Source of the DNA: Brachycybe producta
Taxonomy: Eukaryota; Arthropoda; Diplopoda; Playtdesmida; Andrognathidae
Assembly: GCA_036925085.1 (NCBI GenBank)
Contig: JAUPFP010000014.1
Span: forward strand, 1,740,001 to 1,804,000
Reading direction: 5' to 3'
DNA: 64,000 nucleotides
The notes below the pieces were generated by a model. That model was not told where the DNA came from. It ran no database searches and worked only from the letters and a program-made list of their open reading frames with translations. The number at the start of each line of letters is the position of its first letter. Position 1 is the first letter of the stretch. This document shows, piece after piece, positions 13,301-25,300 of this stretch. Position numbers and translations under genes: made by a program.

Positions 13301-16300
13301 ACGTGCCGTCATATTCCGTCTAGGACGATTGCTCAAGGGTGGAGCTAAAGGACCTGGTAAAAATAAATTTAAAAAAAAGCAAAAACCGGTTTGATGAAAC
13401 CGTTTTTCTGAGTTCACTCACGCTGTTTTTGTTGTGTTTTTTTTCTTCTTCTTCTTAAACGAATAGGGATCTTTTTTATCATCCCATGTATCGATACGTA
13501 TCGAAAGGTGGACCTTAGAACGATGTCTTTTGATGTCCCACCTCAAGAGGTATGGACCGTTTTATTTTTAAGTTTTTTTTTTAAAAAATCGATTTTAATT
13601 CTTCATAAAAAGTACTAGGAAAATCATTCATCGGAGCGTTTGTAAATGTTATGAGCTCCATTGGCGCGAAATGCGATTTTTAAGGGCCTCCTTCCTCGTA
13701 GGGACATTTCCTATTTGTATTTTCGAATGTCCCATTCCCTAAATTTTATCAATGTTTTTAACAGTTTTTTAAGGTTAGGATTCGAAAGATGAAAAACGCG
13801 GGAAGATTCGAATTTTCGAATCTCGAATATTTTTCTAGATTCGAGTTTTCGAATCTCGACTATTTTTCAAGATTCGAGTTTTCGAATCTCGACTGTTTTT
13901 CAAGATTCGAGTTTTCGAATCTCGACTATTTTTCAAGATTCGAGTTTTCGAATCTCGACTATTTTTCAAGATTCGAGTTTTCGAATCTCGACTATTTTTC
14001 AAGATTCGAGTTTTCGAATCTCGACTATTTTTCAAGATTCGAGTTTTCGAATCTCGACTATTTTTCAAGATTCGAGTTTTCGAATCTCGACTATTTTTCA
14101 AGATTCGAGTTTTCGAATCTCGACTATTTTTCAAGATTCGAGTTTTCGAATCTCGACTATTTTTCAAGATTCGAGTTTTCGAATCTCGACTATTTTTCAA
14201 GATTCGAGTTTTCGAATCTCGACTATTTTTCAAGATTCGAGTTTTCGAATCTCGACTATTTTTCAAGATTCGAGTTTTCGAATCTCGACTATTTTTCAAG
14301 ATTCGAGTTTTCGAATCTCGACTATTTTTCAAGATTCGAGTTTTCGAATCTCGACTATTTTTCAAGATTCGAGTTTTCGAATCTCGACTGTTTTTCAAGA
14401 TTCGAGTTTTCGAATCTCGACTGTTTTTCAAGATTCGAGTTTTCGAATCTCGACTGTTTTTCAAGATTCGAGTTTTCGAATCTCGACTGTTTTTCAAGAT
14501 TCGAGTTTTCGAATCTCGACTGTTTTTCAAGATTCGAGTTTTCGAATCTCGACTGTTTTTCAAGATTCGAGTTTTCGAATCTCGACTATTTTTCAAGATT
14601 CGAGTTTTCGAATCTCGACTATTTTTCAAGATTCGAGTTTTCGAATCTCGACTATTTTTCAAGATTCGAGTTTTCGAATCTCGAATATTTTTCAAGATTC
14701 GAGTTTTCGAATCTCGAATATTTTTCAAAATTCGAGTTTTCGAATCTCGAATGTTTTTCAAGATTCGAGTTTTCGAATCTCGACTGTTTTTCAAGATTCG
14801 AGTTTTCGAATCTCGACTGTTTTTCAAGATTCGAGTTTTCGAATCTCGACTATTTTTCAAGATTCGAGTTTTCGAATCTCGACTATTTTTCAAGATTCGA
14901 GTTTTCGAATCTCGACTATTTTTCAAGATTCGAGTTTTCGAATCTCGACTATTTTTCAAGATTCGAGTTTTCGAATCTCGACTATTTTTCAAGATTCGAG
15001 TTTTCGAATCTCGACTATTTTTCAAGATTCGAGTTTTCGAATCTCGACTATTTTTCAAGATTCGAGTTTTCGAATCTCGACTATTTTTCAAGATTCGAGT
15101 TTTCGAATCTCGACTATTTTTCAAGATTCGAGTTTTCGAATCTCGACTGTTTTTCAAGATTCGAGTTTTCGAATCTCGACTGTTTTTCAAGATTCGAGTT
15201 TTCGAATCTCGACTGTTTTTCAAGATTCGAGTTTTCGAATCTCGACTGTTTTTCAAGATTCGAGTTTTCGAATCTCGACTGTTTTTCAAGATTCGAGTTT
15301 TCGAATCTCGACTGTTTTTCAAGATTCGAGTTTTCGAATCTCGACTATTTTTCAAGATTCGAGTTTTCGAATCTCGACTATTTTTCAAGATTCGAGTTTT
15401 CGAATCTCGACTATTTTTCAAGATTCGAGTTTTCGAATCTCGAATATTTTTCAAGATTCGAGTTTTCGAATCTCGAATATTTTTCAAAATTCGAGTTTTC
15501 GAATCTCGAATGTTTTTCAAGATTCGCGGGACTCGAATGGCCCATCCCTACAAAAAAGCAAAGATTTTTCCACTATTTTAAAAATTCATGAACTATTTAA
15601 ATGTTTTTGGCATTTTTCTGGTGCCATTTTAAGTTCTCCTGAAGTCCTGAGACGTTTTTTTTTTTTTCTCTTGTGGTCGGATTTGTGTTCCCTCCTCAAG
15701 GGTTTCAAACTGTTGAAATTACGGACATTTTGAAAGGTTTTCGAGAGACACTTTCTAAAAATGAAATGATTTCTATCTTAAAAAGACGAAGAGATAAAGA
15801 AGAGATAAATCAATTTTTATAAGTAAAAACTGAAGAAAAATAGCTTCCAAACTGATAAAATGCTAAACTACCGACGCAGAATTAACTTCTGACATTTTCT
15901 CGTTTATCCGATTTTCTCCAAAAATATTAACCTTCGAGGGGGGTTTTTTTTGGGGGGGGGGGTGAGATTTTTTCTCGTTACGTAGTTTAGCAATAATAGT
16001 TTTTTTTTTCTGGTTCGGAAACATAATTTAATGTATTCCGGCTGAGATTATGTCGGAGAGATAAAAGGGAGGAATTTCTAAACATGATATAATAACCTCC
16101 TCTATGACTGTCATTACTAGGGCTCGGATTTTTGATGCAATATTAACCGGAATGTTTCTCAATATGTGGCCCAAGTTGCCAATTGTGAAGTGACAATCTC
16201 GTTTACATGATAAAAGATGATTAAAAAACAATGGTTAGAGGCTAGAACTCTAGTTGACAACTGATAGTAACTAGACATCTAGCCTCAAACCAACTTTGAT

Positions 16301-19300
16301 TAGAAAAAGCATAATTGCAATTTGCTCTAATATTACTTCACATTGGCTCTTGGGCCACAAATTGAGAAACATATTCCGGTTGATATTGAATCAAAATCCG
16401 AGCCCTAGTTATTACAGTATATTTGTGGGTGAATGGGACCCATGAGGTGGAGTTCAAATAATAAGGAGAAAGGAGACTATACATTAGAAGTTGGTGGTGG
16501 TGGTATGTGTTTGGGCATTAATTTTCTACGGTTGCGCATCTGCTGTCACGACCACCTGAGCGTTTGCATACGAGCGAGCATGGTTTAACCCTAGATAAAT
16601 AAATATCCCAACAAGGTTTCGGTTATTTCTAAAAATACCAACAGCTCATTTTGCAGTTCACCAGAGAAAGAAAGAAAAATTCTGGATATTTTTTTTTCTC
16701 TTCTTCTTCTTCTTCTGCTTGGATGCTGTATTTTCTATTTTGGAGCTGAGTTTTCTAGGTGCAGAGTGTTCGGAAAGTGAATGCACATTTATTTGCATCA
16801 CATTAAATGAAGCGAGAAAAAGCTGCAATTTGAGAAAATTCTTCTATTCTGAATTTTTTTAAAGCTGAAAACGGAAAGGATTAAACTCCAGGTTCTGATG
16901 CTGAATTATTAGAAAACTACTTACTGGAAGCTGATTCGAAGATGAATTCTTTTCTGAATTTTTTTTTAAAGCGGAAAGCTGAAATAATTCTACTCGAGGT
17001 TCTGAAGCTGAAATATTATAAATTTCTACTCTAGTTTTTAAAGGTGAATTCGGAGAGAATTCAATTGCATATACAGAAGATTAATGTCACGAAGTTCTGA
17101 GGTTTTAATTCTCTAGAAATTCTTATTAAGGTTTCGAAGTTGAAAGCTGAAAAAATTCTGTATAAAATGCTGAATTTAAATACCGAAAGAATTGTACTTG
17201 AGGTTCTGAAGCTTAGTTCTTAGAAAGGTCTACTGGAAGCTCATCCGAAGATGAATTCTTATCTGAATTTTTTAAAGCGGAAAACGGAAACAACTGAAAT
17301 ATTATAAACTTCTACTCTTAGGTTTTGAAAATGAATTCGGACAGAATTCAATTCCAGGTTCTGAGGTTTTAATTTCCTAGCTGAGAAAATTCTGCCTAAA
17401 ATGTTGAATTTAAAAGCGGAAAGAATTGTACTTGAGGTTCTGAAGGTAAATTTTTAGAAAATTCTACTGGAAGATCATCTGAAGTTGGAAAGAATTGGAA
17501 GAAATGGAAAGAATTCTACTCGAGGTTCTGAAGCTGAATGTCGAGTGAGCACGTACTCGAGGATTTGAGATTGTAATCCTATTTAGGAGACTAATTCGAG
17601 CTTTTCGAATCTGAAAGGGGAAGAGAATTTCAAACGAGGTTCTGAAGTTGTGAAAGCCGAGATAATTGAGGCGTGCATTTCCATAACGTTGTAAATGCCA
17701 CGTAATCGAAAATGGGTTATAAACGCCATGTTTTTTGTAGCGGAATTTGCTTATCACAAAAGTGCTGGTTCCTAGCGGTAAAAACAAGTAGAATTGTTTT
17801 ATCCAAGTCATAACGTTGTAACAGCCAATAGCAATTCAGAGTGGCAACCTGACCAGTCACTTAATGACTTTAGTCACGTTGTAAACGCCAACAATGCCAC
17901 TATAGTGACAACTTGTCAGCATTTTCATAACGGTGTAAATGCCACATAAGAATGAAATACGTTTTTAATCGAAAATGGGTTGTAAACGCCATACTTTTTG
18001 CAGAGAAATTTGTTTGTCGTGAAAGTGCTGTTCCTAGCGGTAAAAAAAAGCTGAAGTAGAATTGTTTTGTCCAAGTCAGAACGTTGTAACAGCCAATAGC
18101 AATTCGAAGGGCAACTTGACCTACCTGGTGGCACCTTGACTTAATGACTTTAGTCACGTTGTAAACGCCAACAATGTCACTATAAGTGACAATTGTCAGC
18201 ATACAGTATGTTGCTGCATGTTGGCATTTACAACGTTTTTTTTTGGGGGGGGGGAAATTCACGCTTTAATTGTCCTCAAGGTTCAGAAGCTGAAGTCGGA
18301 CACATTGTTCGTACGCTTCAGCTTTTCTTTTTTAAGTGTTTGTGACAAAAATACGTCCAAATTTGCCGACATCCTGTAGAAAGTCGTCGAACCTGTTTTA
18401 TCGCCACAATTTATTGATTTTCAAGTTTTAGATTTTTTTTTTTTTTTGAAGATTTATTTATTTTTTGTTAAAAAAAAAATATTTATACATTTTTTGTTGA
18501 TGATATTAAATTTGTTTTTGACGCTTTATAACTTTCGAGAGTTTGCTTTTAACTTAATTTTATTCAATTTGCTAAAAAGTACGGAGGAAGCGTAAAATTG
18601 AATTTTAGTTTCGACGCTTAAAATCAACACTTGTTGTGTTTACTACGGTTTCTATGGTTCTGTGTCTCGGTAACAGCTTCAGATGAAGAAGACGGCGACT
18701 GGAAATAATAAGAATAAAAACAGCCAACGGGAATTCAATCTTAACTACGTTTTCTAGTAAAATGATTGGCTGATTTCTCGAAAAAAAAGAAAAATATATT
18801 ACAAAATTAAATATCTATAGGTGAATATTTTTGTTGTTGCAACTTTTGCAAAAGTTTCGAAGCTTTGTAGGCAAGTTCTATCTGAAGGCCTCTCTACAAC
18901 TTTTGATTAATTCTGTCTTTCAGTCGCAAAATGAAAAGAAACTAGAAGGGTAGCTCAATCACTTAAGTCTATTTTCATGTTGATATCTTTCAAAATAAAC
19001 TTTTTATGTTAAATTTTAAAAATGATCCAACTTTTTAAGCAAACGATTATTTTTAACGTTGAAAGTGTATAATTAGAAACTAGAAGAGTAAAATGCATCA
19101 TTTAAGAGCACATATTTTCTTGTTTGCATCTTTTAAATTTAGCGTTTACAGTAATTTCACATCAAGTTGAACAGAAATTCGGAAGAAAAACGTTCTTCTA
19201 GTATCTAAGGCAGTTTAATAAAAAAAATATCCTCTGTTTGAAGTTGGGTTATTTTCAGATAGATTGACTTAAAAAGCTTATTTTGAAAGATATCAACATG

Positions 19301-22300
19301 AAAGTACCTTGATTAGTTGATTGAGTTACCCTTCTAGTTTCTAGTAATATTGTTCCTGAAAGACAATATCAGATTTTTTCTTGGTTTAATTAGGTTAGTT
19401 TTGTTATTTGCGCCCATATTTTAAGTTTAGCTTTATTTTGAGTTTAGCTTTATTTTGAGTTTAGCTTTATTTAGAGTTTAGCTTTATTTCGAGTTTAGCG
19501 TCATTTCGAGTTTAGCGTCATTTCGAGTTTAGCTTCATTTCGAGTTTAGCGTCATTTCGAGTTTAGCTTCATTTCGAGTTTAGCTTCATTTCGAGTTTAG
19601 CTTCATTTCGAGTTTAGCTTCATTTCGAGTTTAGCTTCATTTCGAGTTTAGCGTCATTTCGAGTTTAGCGTCATTTCGAGTTTAGCTTCATTTCGAGTTT
19701 AGCTTCATTTCGAGTTTAGCTTCATTTCGAGTTTAGCTTTATTTCGAGTTTAGCTTTATTTCGAGTTTAGCTTTATTTCGAGTTTAGCTTTATTTTGTTT
19801 AGCGTCATTTCGAGTTTAGCGTCATTTCGAGTTTAGCTTTATTTCGAGTTTAGCGTCATTTCTAATTTAGCTTTATTTCGAGCTTATAAACGTCATTTCG
19901 AGCTTAGCGTTATTGTAAGCATTGTTTTAGTGGTTGCGCTTACTTTTCTAGTTTTCTCGTAATTTATTCCTAAAAGACCAAATAATCAGAGTTTGAATTT
20001 TTTTCTTGATAAAATTTAGCTTAGTTTTGGGTATTTTCTGTCCATATTTTTTGGAGCTTAGCTTTAAAATAAAAGCTAAGCTCCAAAAAATATGGACGTT
20101 TTAGATGATGCAACGTTTTAGATGATGAGGTGTTTTCATGTTACATTAATTATGTAAATGTAGCTAAATCAATTTAATGAAGCAAAGGATGGAGTTGAAT
20201 GAACACAAAACTTCATCAGAATTCAGATTTATTTTAATGAGAACTTTTTGGATCGAAGTTAGTTTTTTTTTTTCTGTTTCAGCTTTCAGAGAAGAAGAAA
20301 AAAAAATACACTTTTAATAAATGAAACTTGACGTGAAATTCAACCAATAATACAATATATAATATTGAGGAGTATAATTAATAGTAATAAAAGAGGACAT
20401 CACTTAAACTGATTCAATTAATTAATAAAAAAGGTTCTATTGGAAATTGTTGGAGCATTTTGTACTTTAAGAGCTGCTGTTTCTATGTAAAAACAACCCA
20501 CACGAGAGAATGAATTGAATGAATGAGAAGCCGCATTAAATGAAAATTAGTCGAACATAAAAGGACTCTAATTTTCGTCGAATAAGAATCACCAGATATG
20601 ATCAGAAGAAAAGTAATTTTGACCAAAAAAAAAAAAGAGAACATTTTGCTTATATTACACATTGAGAGAGACAACAACAAAAAAGAAAGAGCTGAGAATT
20701 GAAAGTTTCGAAAGATATATTAAAATAAGGATCTTTCGTTTATTAAAGAATTATGAAAAACATAAGTAATAACCTGGAACCGGCGAAAACACAATGGATC
20801 GAATGAAACAAATATAGGAGAGCGAGCTAAAGAGAGTAAGAGCTAGAGCGAGCAAGAGAAAGCTAGCTAGAGAGCAAGAGACAGCGAGCTAGAGGGAGTA
20901 AGAGCGAGAGCGAGCAAGAGAAAGCAAGAGACAGCGAGAGTGAGCAAGAGAAAGCGAGACAGCGAGCTAGAGAGAGCAAGAGCGAGCTAGAGCAAGAGAG
21001 AGCGAGCTGGAGAGCAAGAAAAAGCGAACAAAAGCGAGAGAGCAGGAGAGAGCGAGCTAGAGAAATTAAGAGCGAGCTATAGAGCAAGAGACAACGAGCT
21101 ATTGAGAGTAAGAGTGAGAGCGAGCAAGAGAAAGCTAGCTAAAGAGCAAGAGACAGTGAGCTAGAGAGAAAGAGCGAGTGCGAGCTAGAGAGAGCTAGAG
21201 AGCAAGGAAAAGTGAACAAGAGAGAGCAGGACAGAGCGAGCAAGAGAGAGCAAGCGAGAGAGAAAAAGAGGAAATTCCTCTTTTAATAATTTTTCATTCG
21301 ATAATTTACAAGAAAAAGCTGACGTCATCGACGACGTCAAAAGCTGCCGATATTTGACATTTTTTGCACCCGAATCAAATAGTGCATATTTGAAGGTTAT
21401 GCAATTTAAACGACAAATTGACTAGGCACTTTATACAGTGTCTTAATTTTCTACTTTGTCAAGTATAATAACAATAATGAAAGGGATATGTCCAAGAATT
21501 ATTATTATGAAATATTTGACAAAGAATTTTTATAAAAAAAAAAATTCAGAATGTCAGAAGAAGAAGAAGAAAGAAAACATGAAAATTGATGGAATCTTTC
21601 TTCAAAATGAAAAATAAAATTCGATATAATCGAGAAAAGGAACAGGCAATTAGAAATCGGGACATACAGAAGTTGGCTCGGCCCTTTTTATGACGACCGG
21701 CAACTTCTAATTGGTTGGTTATGTAGTTTGACGTCACATGCTCCGCACTTTTCAATGTCGAACCACACAACAAACCAATTAGAAGTTGCCGGTCGGTCGT
21801 CATAAAAAGGACGGAGCCAACTTCTGTATGTCCCGATTTCTAACTGCCGGTGTTTCGAACCGGTTCCCAATATGCATTAGCAGATTTGCAACAGCATGTT
21901 AAGACTAATATGCTTCGCAGTGTTTTGCGCAAATCTGCTAATGTATATTGGGAACCGGTTTGAACTGGTTCGTCAAGATCTACGAACTGATCAGGAACGT
22001 TTTCCAAAAAAAAATTGCAAACCGTTAACTGATTAAACTGGTTCCGAACCGAGTAGAAATGGTTCGGTTTTACCAGTTTGCCGCTTCTGAAAACGCATAA
22101 AATAACCAATGCGTTTTTCTATATTCAGGTCTGTTCTTAAAAACTAGAAGTGTACAATACAAAAGAAGAACATATTGAATTCAATGAGGGTCAATGTGGG
22201 TCTTTGATATCTTTTATTTAGTTTTGAGAGAGAATTAGCTGCGGTTTTCGAAAGTTTGGTCTCGAGAGTCTTGAGGAAAGGCTGGCTGGCTGGCTGGCTA

Positions 22301-25300
22301 TACGGAGAAATGAATTATCCGAAGGTCCATTGAACAGACAAGAGTGAGTTTCAAAAGATAATTTGACTCTCCTCCAGTTTTTAAGAAAAACAAACAACGA
22401 TGGAAGTAAAATCTATAAGTGGACACTTTGTTCTTAAATGACTTCTCAGCGTAACCTCTTCAGGTTATTTTTAGTAAAAACGTGCGACATTTTTTGGGGG
22501 GTGAGAGAGAGAGAGAAAGAAAGTGAGAGAGAGAGTGGAGAGAGAGAGAAAGAGAGAGAGTGAGTGAAGTATAGCTTCCAAAGAATCGATATTTTTTTGT
22601 TGCAGTATGTTTTTAGCGGTTTTTGTGTGTCGTAACCTTCTTTATGGACACGATTTGGATGTTCTTCGTGCTTTATTAAACGATTGAAGAGAAACATTCT
22701 TTAATATCATAATGTTTTTATAAAAAAATTAGTAAATAACGTATGTGCTCGTAGTTTGGCTTGTTGCCTTTTACTTATTCTTAAAGATATCAACGGTTCG
22801 TAACCGGTAGAACCGGTACGCCAATTACTGGAACTGATAGAACTGGTTTGCCAGTATAGGTCAAAATGGTTCGGAACCTTTGCAACCTCTTTACTATGCA
22901 TAATCTACTAATGCATATTGGAAACTGGTTTGGACCCGGCTCTCATCAGTTCGTCGAACTTGACGAACCGGTTTCTAAAAAAAATTGCGAACCGATTAAA
23001 CTGGTTTCGAACCAAGTAGAAACGGTTGGGTTCTACCCGTTACCACCTCTACTAATTCTTGAGGCTTTTACCAAAAAAAAAAAATTAGAATTTTTTAGGG
23101 TGAAGTCCAGGCTATTGGAGAACAATGAACAGGAACACTGTTCGTGAACATGTTTGCGAATAGTGGCGACGGTTTTGTGATTTTGTAACAAATGTTGTTC
23201 ATTGTTCTGTTCGGCTCCGATCCACCAGTTGTCGGTTTTTTGCCCGTCAAATCAAAGGATGTTCGTGTGTTCGGTTCAGTAGTAGTTTGGACGTTGGGAA
23301 ACGTGTGAACAGAACATGCTTGAACCGCCAATGACTGGATGTTCGAGACAGGAGCCGAGGTCACCAACTGGAAAAAACGTTTCGAACATGTTCTATTGAC
23401 GTTTGAGACACTCCCGGCCACAGCGCGAACAGAACATCGAACATGTTCTTTGGAAATGTTCGCGAAACATGTTCTGTTCTAATCTGGTCCCACCCTTATA
23501 TGCTTAAAAAAAAAGAAAGTTTCTAAACTCTGCCATTGGTTATTTCTTGTCGTTTTGTAAGCAAAGTCAGCTTCCACTTCGAGTGTGTGACTCGAAGTAC
23601 GCTTTGAAGTGTTATCGAAGGGCCGAGTTGCTAGCTGCTATAAGAGATAGAGCGATAGATAGAGACAATTGTGAAGCTAGAAAAATGACAAGTGTTTTTA
23701 ATTAATTAGTATTGATTTATTGTAATTTGGGCGTTTTGGTAATTGTGGTTTTTTTTTTCTCTTCTTCAAAAGTTATGTTTGGTTAGACAAACGCATGAAA
23801 TGGCCGTTGTTAGGGAAAACTAATTCAAACGGAAATTTGTGTTTGTTTTTGCTTCTTCCAATGATGGACTTTTAAAACTAAAACAACAACAAAGAACAGG
23901 CAGTTAGAAATCGGGGAGAACTTCAATTGGCTCCGCCCTTTTTTATGACGACTGGCAACTTCTAATTGGTTGGTTATGTAGTCTTGACGTCACATGCTCC
24001 GCCCTTTTCAACGTCGAACCACAGCAACAAACCAATTAAAAGTTGCCGGTCGTCATAAAAAGGGCGGAGCCAACTTCTGTTTGTCCCGATTTCTAATTGT
24101 GTGTCCCAAACGGGCTTTCATACCTATAGGAGGCACTTGCAGTTAGAAATAGGAGAGAACTTCAATTGGCTCCGCCCTTTTTATGACTGGCAACTTCTTA
24201 TTGGTTGGTTATGTAGTCTGACGTCACATGCTCCGTTCTTTTCAACATCGAACCACACAACAAACCAATTAGAAGTTGCCGGTCGTCATAAAAAGGGCGG
24301 AGCCAACTTCTGTTTGTCCCGATTTCTAATTGTGTGTCCCAAACGGGCTTTCATACCTGTAGGAGGCACAGGCAGTTAGAAATAGGAGAGAACTTCAATT
24401 GGCTCCGCCCTTTTTATGACTGGCAACTTCTTATTGGTTGGTTATGTAGTCTGACGTCACATGCTCCGTTCTTTTCAACATCGAACCACACAACAAACCA
24501 ATTAGAAGTTGCCAGTCGTCATGAAAAGGGCGGTGCCAACTGATGTTCTTCCCGATTTTTAACTGCCTGTCAACAAAGAAAAGTTTTATTATCGAAAGCC
24601 TCAAAACGGGCGTCATTAGATCCGAATAACTGTGCAAACTTATTAAGCCGGGTACGGACTAAAATTAGATGTCCGCGAACCGTTCGAAATTGTTAAGAGA
24701 GCTGCTCGCGAGCATAACACTTACACCAAAACTCGAAAGTTTGTTTGTTAGTTTGTCAAGAGTTCGCGTTGTTAAATTTGTTTGTGATAATTTTGCACAA
24801 ATTGTTTGTAATAATTATCAACTGGCGCGAGACGAGCTCACTGACGACTTTACCGGGTTCTCTGTTCGGCAGATGTTCGAGAACGAACCCACTTTGATGT
24901 ACCGCTTCAAGAGCGAGCTTTGTATTGGTTCACGAACAGCTTCCGAACTGTTCGCGAGCTCTCGTCTAAACCGAGATCTGTTTGGTGTTTTTCTTGTAGA
25001 TTCTCTCGAAGGATTCCGTGACCGTAGCCGTCGATGCCGTCGTCTACTACAGAGTTAATAACGCCACAGTTGCCATTTCGAACGTCGAAGATTACGGACA
25101 TTCGACGAGACTTTTGGCTGCGACGACCCTTCGAAACATCCTCGGTACAAGAAACTTGTCCGAAATGTTAATCGAAAGAGACAGCATCAGTCATTTGGTT
25201 ATGTCCATATTGGACGAAGCGACGGATCCTTGGGGTGTCAAAGTTGAACGTGTTGAAATGTAAGTCATAATTAATTAATTAAATTAATTAATTAATAATG

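Noticed and set aside
13789..15591. 600-codon and 561-codon frames made of an 11-residue repeat
   Set aside because: Translation of the 33-bp minisatellite; open on both strands, and it lies within stomatin intron 3.
24669..25058. 129-codon plus-strand frame overlapping stomatin exon 4
   Set aside because: It is in a different frame from the exon and mostly covers a palindromic repeat.
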